Made by a program: the position numbers and the translations under genes
Assembly (NCBI RefSeq): GCF_009762795.1
Contig: NZ_CP046400.1
Span: 3,845,951-3,909,950 of the forward strand
Reading direction: 5' to 3'
Length of the DNA stretch: 64,000 nt
From: Pseudodesulfovibrio cashew
GTDB taxonomy: Bacteria > Desulfobacterota > Desulfovibrionia > Desulfovibrionales > Desulfovibrionaceae
Notes under the pieces: model-generated
Told to the model about the DNA's origin: nothing
Databases searched by the model: none
The model's input: only the letters and a program-made list of their open reading frames with translations
Shown here: positions 33,339 through 42,650 of the stretch, piece after piece
Layout: the number at the start of each line of letters is the position of its first letter
Position numbering within the stretch: position 1 is the stretch's first letter

Positions 33339-33845
33339 CTACTCCTCTATCTTCCTATATACATTAACAATAAGTTCAATCAGATCTTTCTTCTTGCCAG
33401 CCTCGGCCTCATCGCCGGTCAGGGACCGGTAAAGGCTGCGCAACTCCGCGACCTTCATTTTCTTCAACGCGGCGCTGGAGAGGCGTTTGATTTCGGCAGG
33501 GACTTCGGTCCTGGGCTCGGCGGAAATCTCGACAACTTCGGGAACGCTTCCAGAGGGGGGCTCGACAGCCGGGCAGGTGCGGATAACAGCTGCGACCTCC
33601 CGGTCCGGACGCGCAATGACGTGCCTGGAAACCAGGACCCCGCCTTCGATCCGCTGGACCGCAGCGGCTCCGGCATCAACCGAGGCCTGTACCGAGGAGA
33701 CCGTTCCGGCCACCGTGATGGTAACCAGGCCGGAACCCACCTGATTCCGTTCAAGGATGCGTACGTCAGCGGCCTTGAGCATGGCGTCCGCGGCTTCGAT
33801 GGCGGGCACAAGCCCCCAGGTCTCAATGAATCCTATTGCCGTCAT
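33339..33845 (-). CDS. Microcompartment shell protein with C-terminal Rho_N/SAP-like domain
   Basis: A 168-residue protein. Residues 1-90 are a BMC-H domain (AIGFIETWGLVPAIEAADAM). A variable linker follows, and residues 122-168 contain LKKMKVAELRSLYRS and GKKKDLIELIVNVYRK, a helix-turn-helix-like pattern of the Rho N-terminal/SAP/LEM type. The start at 33845 has AGGAG upstream. It could dock cargo or bind nucleic acid. It sits next to cutD and the active aldehyde dehydrogenase. Confidence 0.8.
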   Translation of the reverse strand: MTAIGFIETWGLVPAIEAADAMLKAADVRILERNQVGSGLVTITVAGTVSSVQASVDAGAAAVQRIEGGVLVSRHVIARPDREVAAVIRTCPAVEPPSGSVPEVVEISAEPRTEVPAEIKRLSSAALKKMKVAELRSLYRSLTGDEAEAGKKKDLIELIVNVYRKIEE

Positions 33846-33884
33846 GGTCGATCTACTCCTGTCCCGCCTCGTCATCAGTCCTGG

Positions 33885-34814
33885 CTAGTGCCGGACCACG
33901 GACACGGAGAGGCCGTGCCTGCCGAGGGTTTGACCGATGCGCGCGAGGTCTTCCTCGTCCAGTTTCGGGTCACCCGTCACCGAGTAATCCCAACCCAACT
34001 GGCCGTATTTGCTCACGCCCATCTTGTGGTACGGGAGCAGGTCCACTCCCTTGAAATTCCTGAGTTCCCGATACGGAGCGAGGAACTCGGCCAACAGATT
34101 CAATTCGGCCTCGCCGTCATTGACTCCCTTGAGGAGCGGCAGGCGGATCTTCACGTCGTGACGGTTCTCGAGCAGCCAGACGAGATTGCGGAGGATGGTC
34201 TCGTTGCGCACGCCCGTAAGCCGGTAATGTTCATCCGAATCCATGTGCTTGATGTCATAGAGGAACAGGTCCACGTGCTCCGCCACGCTGGCGATCACCT
34301 CTGGGCGGGCGTAGCCGCATGTCTCCACTGCGGTGTTGATGCCCCGCTGGCGGCAGGCCTGAAGCAGGCTGATGGCGGCCTCGGGCTGGGCGAAGACTTC
34401 GCCGCCGCTCAAGGTGGCTCCGCCTCCCGAGGTCTCATAGAAGGGGCGGTCCTCTTCGATGATCTCGAGGATCTCGGCGATGGATTTGCTCTCCCCGGAG
34501 ATGGCCAGGGCCGATTCCGGGCAGGCTTCCTCGCACTTGCGGCACCCCACGCATTCCACGTTCCGGGCGACCACGTGGCGGCCTGCGGCATCCATGCGGT
34601 GGATATTCACCGGACAGGCTGGAACGCAGGCCCCGCAGTGCACGCACTGGTCGTTCTTCAGCAGGACCTGGAATCCGCGCCGCTGCCCCTCGGGGTTCGA
34701 GCACCAGGTGCAGCGCAGGGGACAGCCCTGGAAAAAGACCATGGTCCGCACGCCCGGCCCGTCGTACATGTTGTACTTCTGGACGTTGAATATCTGGGCT
34801 TTTCTTTCGATCAC
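33885..34814 (-). CDS. cutD: CutC glycyl-radical activating enzyme
   Basis: A 309-residue radical SAM activase that abstracts hydrogen from the glycyl residue of CutC. The radical SAM triad is C31, C35, C38 (CPLRCTWC), followed by two auxiliary 4Fe-4S motifs (CVHCGACVPACP and CVGCRKCEEACP), as expected for this class. SGGEVFAQPE is the glycine-rich SAM region. It lies directly downstream of cutC. Confidence 0.96.
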   Translation of the reverse strand: MIERKAQIFNVQKYNMYDGPGVRTMVFFQGCPLRCTWCSNPEGQRRGFQVLLKNDQCVHCGACVPACPVNIHRMDAAGRHVVARNVECVGCRKCEEACPESALAISGESKSIAEILEIIEEDRPFYETSGGGATLSGGEVFAQPEAAISLLQACRQRGINTAVETCGYARPEVIASVAEHVDLFLYDIKHMDSDEHYRLTGVRNETILRNLVWLLENRHDVKIRLPLLKGVNDGEAELNLLAEFLAPYRELRNFKGVDLLPYHKMGVSKYGQLGWDYSVTGDPKLDEEDLARIGQTLGRHGLSVSVVRH

Positions 34815-34862
34815 GGTCTGTTTCCTGATACCTGGCTGTTGCGTGAGTCCCCGCTCCCTCGC

Positions 34863-37403
34863 CTAGATGGCGTGGAGCATGGTCCGGCTGATGATTTCGT
34901 CCTGCACGTCCTTACACAGCTCCACGAAGAAGGCGCTGTATCCGGCCACGCGGACCACGAGGTCGCGATACTGTTCGGGGTGCTCCTGGGCCTTGAGCAA
35001 AGTATCATTGTCCAGGTAGTTGAACTGCATTTCGCCGTTGCCGAGCATGCAGGCGGTGCGGATCAGGGTGATCAGTCCGTTCTCCCCTTCCGGGTTGTCG
35101 AGCAGACCGGCCATGATCTTGAAGTTGTGCACCATGCCGATGTTCATGTTCTCGTTGGCCATCTTGGACACGGACTTGATGATGGCGGTGGGGCCCTTGT
35201 AGTCGGCGCCCTGAGTGGGGCTGATGCCGTCGGACAAGGGCATCCAGGCGTCGCGACCGTTGGCGGACGCGCCCAGAAGCTGGCCGAAGGGGGTGTTGTT
35301 GGAGATGGACAGGGTGCCATGGCTGAGCACGGAGTACAGGGTCTTGTACTTGCGGTGCTCCTGCTCGGTGAAGCTGACCAGATCGGAGGCGATCATGTCG
35401 ACGTAGTCGTCGTCGTTGCCGTACTTGGGCGCGGCGAGGCAGTCTTTCCGAATCTGCTCGTACCCCTTGAACTCGGCCACCAGGGCCTGGTTGAGCTCAT
35501 CCAGGGTGTACTTCCGGTCGTCATAGACCAGCTTCTTGATGGCGGCCATGGAGTCCACGTAGGTGGCCAGCCCGCTCCAAACCACGCCGGGGCCGAAGTT
35601 GTACATGGCGCCGCCCGAGGAAACGTCGCGGCCTGACTCCATGCACCCTTCGTACATCATGGACATGAGCGGCTTGGGCGCGTGGCTGCGATGAACCCGC
35701 TGGGAAATGACCGTGGCGATGCTGGTCTTCCGGGTGATCCACTTCATCTGCTCCTTGACCGCCGCCTCGAACTTTTCGAACGTGTCGAACCGGCCCAGGT
35801 CTCCGGCGTCCGGGGTGACCTGCTTGCCGTACCAGAGGGGCACGCCGTGGTTGAGCACCAGCTCGATGCAGATGGGCCACTGGGTGTAGCCGGTGGAGGT
35901 CCACTGGTACAGGCGGCCGGACTTCTGCGGCTCGACGCAACCCATGAGGCAGTAGTCGCGGGCGTCTTCAATGCTCACGCCCTTGGCCAGCATCATCTTG
36001 ATGTGGGAATCGTCGAAGTGCACGGCAGGGAAACCCATGCCGGAACGGATGACGTCCACGATCTTCTTCAGATACTTCTGCGGCGACTTGTTGTGCACCC
36101 GGGTGGCCAGGGAAGGCTGGTAGATGCGCACGTGGCGAACCGCGTCCATAAGCAGATAGGTCAGGTCGTTGGTGGCGTCGGCACCGTCACGGGTGACGCC
36201 GCCCACGCACATGTTCACGAATGGCTGGTAGCCGGCGAAGAATTTGGAGCCGCCCTCGGAGGTCAGCCACATCATCTCGGACATCTTGATGAGCATGCAG
36301 CCGGCCAGGTCGAAGGCCTCGTACTCGGTCAGCCTGCCAGCCTCCAGGTCGGCCTTGAAGAACGGATACATGTACTGGTCCACGCGGCCGATGGACATAC
36401 CGGTCTGGTTCTCCTCCAGGGTCAGCAGGGACTCGACGGTCCAGACCGCCTGAATGGCTTCCCAGAAGGTGCTCGGCGCATGGGCCGGGACACGGGCGTT
36501 GACCTCGGATATCTTGATCAGCTCGGCCTTGCGTTTGGGGTCGCTCTCCCTGGCGGCCAGCTCGGCGGCGTAGTCGGACAGCCGCTTGGCGTAGGCCATG
36601 ACGCCCTCGGCCGTGTCAATGATCGACTTGTAGAAATAGATCTTCTCGATGTGCTCTGGCTCGGCGTAGTCCAGCTCGGCAAGATGCGCCTCGGCCTCGG
36701 CCTTGATATCGAGCATGCCCTTCTTCATCAGGATGACGTCATATCCTGGGTTGGAGTCGCCGCCGCCGTTGACCGCATGATAGGAGCAGTCGGACACGAA
36801 GGACTCGCCGGACATCTCCCACAGTCCGGCCTCGCGGTACTGGCTCTCGCACTGCTCGTCCACGGACTTGTTCTCCCAGAAGGGGAAAATCTCTTCGAGC
36901 ATCTCCTTCTTGTCGGCCTCGGCGATGTAAAACGGGTCCTGGGGACGGGTGCCGATGGTATCCAGCTCGGACTTCATCCAGCGCCACTCGATGTCAGGAG
37001 AGAAAGCGCCCGCGCGGGGAGCGCCGTTGGGCGCGCCCACGATGAGTTCGTTGTCCTGAATGACCAGGGGCGCAGTTTCGCAGCACCGCTTGAAGGACTT
37101 GGCGCGCATGAGGATGGTGGGCAGCCCGGGATTTTCCTTGGCGACCTGGGTGATGGTGCGGGCCCGGTGGATGGACACGCTGGGCACGGCCTTCAGGAAG
37201 TTCTCCTTCAGCTGCACATGACGCTCGGTGGGACCGTCGGGAATGCCTGCGGCCTTGTCGTTCACCGGCCTGCTCTCAGCGGACTTCTCCGTGAACAACT
37301 CGGTGGAAACGCCCTCGAAAAGCTTGCGCAGCGAGGCCCGTTCCTCGGGGCTCAGGTTCTTGGTCGCCTCGGCGAGCTTGTCAGAAAATGCTTGAAGATC
37401 CAC
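34863..37403 (-). CDS. cutC: Choline trimethylamine-lyase
   Basis: An 846-residue glycyl radical enzyme that cleaves choline to trimethylamine and acetaldehyde. The glycyl radical residue is Gly821 in RVAGYSAF, and the thiyl cysteine is in LMGCVEPQ near residue 489, with the neighbouring Glu also conserved. The sequence tracks the Desulfovibrio alaskensis CutC closely along its length, including the N-terminal extension with encapsulation-type helix (residues 1-30). The product trimethylamine leaves the cell and acetaldehyde is passed to the dehydrogenases inside the shell. Confidence 0.97.
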   Translation of the reverse strand: MDLQAFSDKLAEATKNLSPEERASLRKLFEGVSTELFTEKSAESRPVNDKAAGIPDGPTERHVQLKENFLKAVPSVSIHRARTITQVAKENPGLPTILMRAKSFKRCCETAPLVIQDNELIVGAPNGAPRAGAFSPDIEWRWMKSELDTIGTRPQDPFYIAEADKKEMLEEIFPFWENKSVDEQCESQYREAGLWEMSGESFVSDCSYHAVNGGGDSNPGYDVILMKKGMLDIKAEAEAHLAELDYAEPEHIEKIYFYKSIIDTAEGVMAYAKRLSDYAAELAARESDPKRKAELIKISEVNARVPAHAPSTFWEAIQAVWTVESLLTLEENQTGMSIGRVDQYMYPFFKADLEAGRLTEYEAFDLAGCMLIKMSEMMWLTSEGGSKFFAGYQPFVNMCVGGVTRDGADATNDLTYLLMDAVRHVRIYQPSLATRVHNKSPQKYLKKIVDVIRSGMGFPAVHFDDSHIKMMLAKGVSIEDARDYCLMGCVEPQKSGRLYQWTSTGYTQWPICIELVLNHGVPLWYGKQVTPDAGDLGRFDTFEKFEAAVKEQMKWITRKTSIATVISQRVHRSHAPKPLMSMMYEGCMESGRDVSSGGAMYNFGPGVVWSGLATYVDSMAAIKKLVYDDRKYTLDELNQALVAEFKGYEQIRKDCLAAPKYGNDDDYVDMIASDLVSFTEQEHRKYKTLYSVLSHGTLSISNNTPFGQLLGASANGRDAWMPLSDGISPTQGADYKGPTAIIKSVSKMANENMNIGMVHNFKIMAGLLDNPEGENGLITLIRTACMLGNGEMQFNYLDNDTLLKAQEHPEQYRDLVVRVAGYSAFFVELCKDVQDEIISRTMLHAI

Positions 37404-37452
37404 TCTGCTTCCTCCGTGTATTGAGACTGTGTCACCGCGTGATCACTCGGGA

Positions 37453-38952
37453 TCACCTGACGGTGTCGATCGCTTCCTTCAGAACCTGCTGCAGCAACTG
37501 CATCAGGTCCGATTCGATAAATTCGGTTTGTTTCCCGGCCGCCGAAGCATCGGGGACAGGGGTATTCCCGATGGCCTCCGAGACGTCACCCAGAACGTGC
37601 TTTCCCCGGATGCCATGGCCGACCTTGCGGACGTAGATGAGATTCATGGGGGAGACGTTGTCCGCCGTGATGCCCCGCCCCGCCGAGCCGCCGCCCAGGG
37701 TCATGGACGGGAAAAGATTGGTGGTCGCGCCCATGCCGCCGAACGCGGCCGGGGTGTTGACCAGCAGCCTGCCCACGGGCTTTTTCAGGGCGAACTGGCG
37801 GATGACCTCCGGGTCGCCCGAATGGATGGACAGGGTGTGCGCGTTCCGTTCATGCAGGAGCAATTCGATGCACTTCTCGCAGGCGTGCATCCAGTCGTCC
37901 TCCACGTAGAGGGCCAGCACAGGAGAAAGGAGCTCCCGGGAATAGGGGTCGGCATCGGCCACATACTTGCGCCTGGCCACCAGCACCCTGGTGCCCTCCG
38001 GCACGATGAATCCGGCCCTTTTGGCCAGGGTGACGGCGGGAACGCCCACGGTGCCCTTTCGGCGTTGCCCGGCCGGACAGAAAAAGAGTTCCGCCAGGGC
38101 AAGGGACTCCGGCTCGGACATGACGTAGGCCCCTTGCTCTTCGAGGGCGCCGATCACGTTGTCCAAGACGCAGCCGTCCACCACGATGGACTGCTCGGCT
38201 GACGGGGCCATGCCGTTGTCAAAGGTCTTGCTGTCCAGGATGTCCTTGACCGCCTGCCGGATGTCGGCCGTCCGCTCTATGAAGGCCGGGCCGTTGCCCG
38301 TACCGCCGTAAATGACCGGCTTGCCCGTGGAGCGCGCCGCCTCGAGCATGCCGGGCACCCCCGAGACCATGACCAGTGACACGGCCGGATGCCCCATGAG
38401 CTCCTTTGAGCCGCTCTTGGTCACGGTGTCCAGGTAGGACAGGCAGCCCTCGGGCAGGCCCGCCTCGGCGGCGGCGGAGATCATGATGTCCAGCACCCGC
38501 TTCATGCTGCGCTGGGCCTGCGGATGCGGCGTGAAGACGATGGCGTTGCCGGACTTGATGGCGATGAGGGTCTTGTAGATCGTTGTCGAGACCGGGCTGG
38601 TGAACGGGCAGGCGGCCGCGATTACGCCCATGGGCACACCCACGTCCATCAGCCCGTTATCGGCATCTTCGGAGATGACGCCCACGCAACGCAGGGAACG
38701 CAGTTGATCACGCACCGTGGTGCAGACGAAGCGGTTCTTGGCCAGCTTGTGCTGCCAGACGCCGCTGTCGGTCTCCTCGGAGGAAAGCAGGGCCAGATCC
38801 CTGACGTGGGACTCCACGGCAAGGGCGATCTTCTCGACGATCTCGTCCAGTTTCTCCTGGGAAAAAGCCGCCAGCTTCTTCTGTGCGGCGAAAGCGTTCT
38901 CCGCGAGAATCCTGGCCTGCTGCATGGAGAGCAGATCGTTATCGATGATCAT
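37453..38952 (-). CDS. Aldehyde dehydrogenase-like protein lacking the catalytic cysteine
   Basis: A 499-residue member of the CoA-acylating aldehyde dehydrogenase family. Where the active paralog has FDNGTVCASEQS, this protein reads FDNGMAPSAEQS, so proline 250 takes the place of the catalytic cysteine. The NAD-binding region (SGVPGMLEAARS, GGTGNGPAFIE) is kept. It is therefore probably a structural, NAD-binding or partner subunit rather than an enzyme. It is the second gene of the operon, just before cutC. A C-terminal amphipathic stretch (SDLMQLLQQVLKEAIDTV) may be a targeting helix. Confidence 0.85.
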   Translation of the reverse strand: MIIDNDLLSMQQARILAENAFAAQKKLAAFSQEKLDEIVEKIALAVESHVRDLALLSSEETDSGVWQHKLAKNRFVCTTVRDQLRSLRCVGVISEDADNGLMDVGVPMGVIAAACPFTSPVSTTIYKTLIAIKSGNAIVFTPHPQAQRSMKRVLDIMISAAAEAGLPEGCLSYLDTVTKSGSKELMGHPAVSLVMVSGVPGMLEAARSTGKPVIYGGTGNGPAFIERTADIRQAVKDILDSKTFDNGMAPSAEQSIVVDGCVLDNVIGALEEQGAYVMSEPESLALAELFFCPAGQRRKGTVGVPAVTLAKRAGFIVPEGTRVLVARRKYVADADPYSRELLSPVLALYVEDDWMHACEKCIELLLHERNAHTLSIHSGDPEVIRQFALKKPVGRLLVNTPAAFGGMGATTNLFPSMTLGGGSAGRGITADNVSPMNLIYVRKVGHGIRGKHVLGDVSEAIGNTPVPDASAAGKQTEFIESDLMQLLQQVLKEAIDTVR

Positions 38953-38990
38953 CCTGTCTTCCTTTCCTTCCTGCGCCTTTAACCGTCCGG

Positions 38991-39605
38991 CTAGGGCAGC
39001 AAGTTTTCGATGGCGTAGATTTTGGTGATCGTCGCCAGATCCGGGTGCGGGGTGGGGATGACAAGGGAGCTGTAGACGGATGCGCCCATGGCCTCCACGG
39101 CCTTGACTCCGGCTTCCACGGCAGCCTTGCAGGCAGCAACGTCCCCCTGGACAAGAACCGACATGTAGCCGGCGGCCACGTTCTCGTATCCGATGAGTTC
39201 CACGTCAGCGGTCTTCATCATGGCGTCCGCCGCCTCGAGGACGAAGACGATACCGAAGGTCTCGATGAGCCCCATGGCCTTGGGACGCGGCTGGGATTCA
39301 GCGTCGCCCGAACGCTCCACGGCATGCACGGAGACAATATCCCCCACGCCGCGAATGGGCCGGGGCATGACGTTCTTGGCGGTCAGCTTGCCGACCTCTG
39401 CGGCGGCCACGGATCCCGCGGCGACCGAAGCCTCGACAGCGGCAACATCGCCCTTGACCATCACGGTCACCAGGGAAGAGCCGACATTTTCATATGAGAC
39501 AAGCTCGACGTCAGCGGTCTTGAGCATTGCATCCGCGCCGCCGATGGCCGGTACCATTCCGAGTGTTTCAATGAGACCCAGGGCCTCTTCGCCGTAATAC
39601 CTCAA
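38991..39605 (-). CDS. Tandem-BMC shell protein, first gene of the cut operon
   Basis: A 204-residue protein with two classical BMC domains in tandem (LGLIETLGMVPAIGGADAM and MGLIETFGIVFVLEAADAM), so a trimeric double tile. Neither domain carries the PduT-type pore cysteine. The start is TTG at 39605, with GGGGAG six bases before it. It opens the operon, upstream of the degenerate aldehyde dehydrogenase and cutC. Confidence 0.88.
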   Translation of the reverse strand: MRYYGEEALGLIETLGMVPAIGGADAMLKTADVELVSYENVGSSLVTVMVKGDVAAVEASVAAGSVAAAEVGKLTAKNVMPRPIRGVGDIVSVHAVERSGDAESQPRPKAMGLIETFGIVFVLEAADAMMKTADVELIGYENVAAGYMSVLVQGDVAACKAAVEAGVKAVEAMGASVYSSLVIPTPHPDLATITKIYAIENLLP

Positions 39606-40375
39606 ACTGTTCTCCCCATAACTAGAGTAGTGGTCCGGATGCGGGTTGCTCCTCGGCGCCGGGATGGCGATGGGGGCTGAACCTTTTTCATCCTCACAAG
39701 GGCATGCTAGCCCTTCCCGTATGAGGGAAAGTCAACACTCTTCGGATTCTTTAGCTAATATTTATGACAATAGCCCATAATCATTCATCTTCTTTGAACA
39801 GAGCGCAAAGCATGAGCGCGAACTCCCCAGTCGTGGCCAGGCAGGGGCAAACCAACTGGAAATTAGCTAACAAACATTATTTACTGACATTAATTGTTTT
39901 GGCTGATTCGAAATGCAGGGCAGCGGAAACATTGCCCTAGGGGGAAGGATTGGGTCGGCAACTCACAAGACGAGAACCGGAACTCGCGGAGCTCTCCCGG
40001 ACTGTCCAATCATTGCAAAAGAAATGAAGTGAAGTCGGGCCAACTTGCCCAGGAGGCGAGAACGCCGCAACCGCCGGGAAAGCGGAAGATCTCCCGCGTG
40101 CTGCTTGAGGACTATGCTCCCGGATTATCCCAAATGAAAAAGGTCATCCCCTGAAAGGAACAACCTCATTATCTCGCTGCGGCAGAGATGGGGAAAGTTG
40201 ACTCACGCCCACCCTTGTACGATTTTCAGCAACAAGCTGTCAGATGGACAAATGGGACACAACGCCCGGGTGTACCGACGCGCGTGGAAGCTCCCACCAA
40301 GTTCGCTCTTCCATATACTATTAAGACATGGGGCCGCTCAAAAGTTCACAGCGGAAGAAATATCGTAGCGGCCCG
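39606..40375. other. Region upstream of the cut operon
   Basis: A 770-base spacer between the cut operon and the GntR gene, with no supported gene. It contains the palindrome TTCCC-N6-GGGAA (39714), two copies of TTAGCTAA (39751 and 39863), and AT-rich stretches typical of promoters. Confidence 0.5.
39714..39729. promoter_or_regulatory. Possible operator TTCCC-N6-GGGAA before the cut operon
   Basis: Perfect 5+5 inverted repeat with six-base centre, about 110 bases before the TTG start. On the minus strand TTGACT (39735-39730) abuts it as a possible -35 element, but the -10 is poor, so the promoter itself is uncertain. Confidence 0.4.
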
Positions 40376-41125
40376 CTACTCCACAAGATTGACGCCTGCC
40401 CGTTTGGCAACGCCGCGTACATGACGCTCCATGGCCTGATGCGCCTCTACAGGACGGCGCTCCCGGATATATTCCATAATCCGTTCGTGCTCGCGTACGG
40501 TCTCCTGCACACTCTCGTCAAAGGAGAGCGGCAGGGTCTGACTCTCGAAAAACAGGCCCAGAAACGGGGTGATGGCCTCGGTGAAGAAGCGGTTGTTCGC
40601 AGCCTCGATCATCTGCGAGTGAAAAGTGAAGTCCAGCCGGGAGAACTCCTTCAGGTCCCGATTTTCGAGAGCCCTGTACATTCCGGCCACCACCACGCCC
40701 ATGTCCTCCACCTGGGCCGAAGTCGCGTTGACCGCAACCAGACCGGCTATGGCCGGTTCCACGGCGTGGCGGAACTGGTACATCTGGGATTCGCGGCCGG
40801 AGAGCGCGGACGAGGCCTGAATCTTCACACTCGAAGGCAGCCCCGGGGCCGAACCCTGACTGGGGCCGCCCAGAAAGACGCCCTTGGCAGGCTGGATGAC
40901 CAGCCGCCCCCTGGCCTCCAGGGAAACCAGCGCCTCACGAATGGTAGGACGGCTGAATCCAAGCTCCTCAGCCAGTGTCCGCTGGGAAGGCAGTCTCTGG
41001 CCATCCGCCCAGCCGTTCTGCCGAATCAATGACTCAATACTATATACTGCAGCCTCTGTTCTGGACTGCTTGCGTCCGGCAGTCCCGTCATAATGATTGT
41101 GTGTTTTTAGGGGCATACATTCCAA
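40376..41125 (-). CDS. GntR family (FadR subfamily) regulator of the ureide operon
   Basis: A 249-residue FadR-type GntR regulator with an N-terminal winged helix (RLPSQRTLAEELGFSRPTIREALVSL split by the usual turn) and a C-terminal all-helical FCD ligand domain (from about residue 90) with the metal-ligand type histidines spread through the domain. It is divergently placed from the ureide ABC transporter operon. Two palindromes matching the FadR consensus (N-GGT-N3-ACC) lie in between, so it probably represses that operon and perhaps itself. The ATG at 41125 has no strong ribosome site; an ATG three codons on is an alternative. Confidence 0.85.
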   Translation of the reverse strand: MECMPLKTHNHYDGTAGRKQSRTEAAVYSIESLIRQNGWADGQRLPSQRTLAEELGFSRPTIREALVSLEARGRLVIQPAKGVFLGGPSQGSAPGLPSSVKIQASSALSGRESQMYQFRHAVEPAIAGLVAVNATSAQVEDMGVVVAGMYRALENRDLKEFSRLDFTFHSQMIEAANNRFFTEAITPFLGLFFESQTLPLSFDESVQETVREHERIMEYIRERRPVEAHQAMERHVRGVAKRAGVNLVE

Positions 41126-41155
41126 CTTGGAGCTAAAAGTTACTGCATACGCAGA

Positions 41156-41170
41156 CTGGTCTTACCAGTT
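41156..41170. promoter_or_regulatory. FadR-type GntR operator (ACTGGT-N3-ACCAGT)
   Basis: Perfect palindrome with a three-base centre, directly upstream of the regulator gene. It matches the known GntR/FadR half-site TGGT-N3-ACCA. Confidence 0.75.
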
Positions 41171-41336
41171 CGATTTTTTCTATTCACATGCTTTTTTGCA
41201 TTTTGTCCAGAAGTATTTTTTAACTACACTTTTGTGGCATATTGCCTATTTTTTGATAATTTTGTTATTTTTAATTTTTTTCTAAGCTAGTTTTCATTCT
41301 CAATTGACAATTAGATTAAAATGGTCCATCTAGAAA

Positions 41337-41349
41337 CCGGTCATACCGG
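41337..41349. promoter_or_regulatory. FadR-type GntR operator (CCGGT-N3-ACCGG)
   Basis: Palindrome with centre CAT, just downstream of the candidate TTGACA. It would overlap the transcription start region of the ABC operon, which fits repression. Confidence 0.7.
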
Positions 41350-41522
41350 ACAGCCACTCGTGGTCAGGGCGGTCAGCCAAAAGACAACTGGAGATATGCG
41401 GTGAACGTCACCCCTGCCAGGGAAGAACGGAAGCCCCACATCGGGCGGAATGCGAGAGAAACCAAGCGTTCCAACATCCGCGACAAACGAAAGGCAAACC
41501 ATAGTACCAGCGGCGGACTGAA

Positions 41523-42629
41523 ATGAGCAGCATCGGAAAAGTGGAATTGTCGGCACTGGCCAAATATTACGGCCCCGTCGAAGCGTTACGCGACATAGAG
41601 TTGACCATCGAGGCTGGAGAATACTGCTGCCTGCTCGGACCGAGCGGATGCGGCAAAAGCACGGCTGTACGCATGATCTCCGGGCATGAGGAGGTCACGC
41701 AAGGCGACATCCTGCTGGACGGGCGCAACATCACCAATGCGCCGCCTGCAAAGCGAAAGACCGCGCTGATGTTCCAGAACTATGCCCTGTTCCCCCACCT
41801 CTCCTGCGTGGACAACGTCGCCTTCAGCCTGAAAATTGCGGGCGAGTCCAAGAAGGCCCGCCGCAGTCAGGCCATGGAACTACTGGAACTGGTGCACATG
41901 GCTGAATATGCGGCCGCGCTGCCCGACCAGCTTTCCGGCGGGCAGCAGCAGCGGGTGGCCCTTGCCCGAGCCCTCATCACCAAGCCTTCGGTCATCCTGC
42001 TCGACGAACCCCTCTCGGCGCTGGACCCGTTCCTCCGCGTGCAGATGCGCAAGGAGCTGCGGAACATCCAGAAGGAGCTGGACATGACATTCATCCATGT
42101 CACCCACTCCCAGGAAGAGGCCTTCGCCCTGGCGGACAAGGTGGTGGTCATGTCCAAGGGCACCATTCAGCAGATCGCGACGCCCCGCCAGGTCTTCGAG
42201 ACGCCGAACACCCCCTTCGTTGCCGGATTCATCGGCGGCCACAACATCTTTTCAGCACATTTCGAACCCCTTTCCGGGAACGGATACACGGTGACCATGG
42301 ATGGCGCCGCCGCTTGCACGTGCGGTTCGCAGCAGCACCTCGAGCAGGCAGGCACCTACGGTTTCTCCGTGCGGGCGGACCACATCCGCCTCGAGGAGGA
42401 AGCTTCCGGCCTCGACATGAGCATGCCTGCCACCGTGGTTTTGACCGAATACCAGGGAAGCCACGTCATTGTGCATTGCGAAATCGACAGCGGCGATATT
42501 GTACAGGTCAATATCGCCGACGACAGATATTTTGCGACTCGCCCAGAACCGGGACAGAAAGTCTCTCTCGGCTGGGCCTGCCGCGACATGAATGTATTTC
42601 CCCCTAATAGGGGCACTGCCAAAAACTAG
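41523..42629 (+). CDS. ABC transporter ATPase, polyamine/spermidine type
   Basis: A 368-residue ATPase of the PotA-like class. Walker A GPSGCGKST (about 41-49), signature LSGGQQQRVALARAL, and a C-terminal TOBE-type domain are seen. It powers import of the substrate bound by the next gene product. First gene of the ureide operon. The context (allantoinase and downstream enzymes) suggests allantoin or a related ureide as cargo rather than a polyamine. Confidence 0.9.
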   Translation: MSSIGKVELSALAKYYGPVEALRDIELTIEAGEYCCLLGPSGCGKSTAVRMISGHEEVTQGDILLDGRNITNAPPAKRKTALMFQNYALFPHLSCVDNVAFSLKIAGESKKARRSQAMELLELVHMAEYAAALPDQLSGGQQQRVALARALITKPSVILLDEPLSALDPFLRVQMRKELRNIQKELDMTFIHVTHSQEEAFALADKVVVMSKGTIQQIATPRQVFETPNTPFVAGFIGGHNIFSAHFEPLSGNGYTVTMDGAAACTCGSQQHLEQAGTYGFSVRADHIRLEEEASGLDMSMPATVVLTEYQGSHVIVHCEIDSGDIVQVNIADDRYFATRPEPGQKVSLGWACRDMNVFPPNRGTAKN

Positions 42630-42650
42630 TAACCTAGAGGAGAGAGAGCC

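Larger units (their letters stand above)
41126..41522. other. Intergenic region with GntR-type operators
   Basis: An AT-rich 397-base spacer. A possible -35 TTGACA lies at 41304-41309, but the -10 17 bases on is weak. Two operators are listed separately. Confidence 0.5.

Noticed and set aside
33309..35636. 775-residue plus-strand frame over cutC and cutD
   Set aside because: Antisense to clearly conserved genes; long frames of this kind are expected in GC-rich DNA.
35682..37424. 580-residue plus-strand frame over cutC
   Set aside because: Antisense shadow of the lyase gene.
41097..41285. 62-residue AT-rich frame in the GntR-ABC spacer
   Set aside because: Arises from AT-rich promoter DNA and overlaps operator sequence; no ribosome site.
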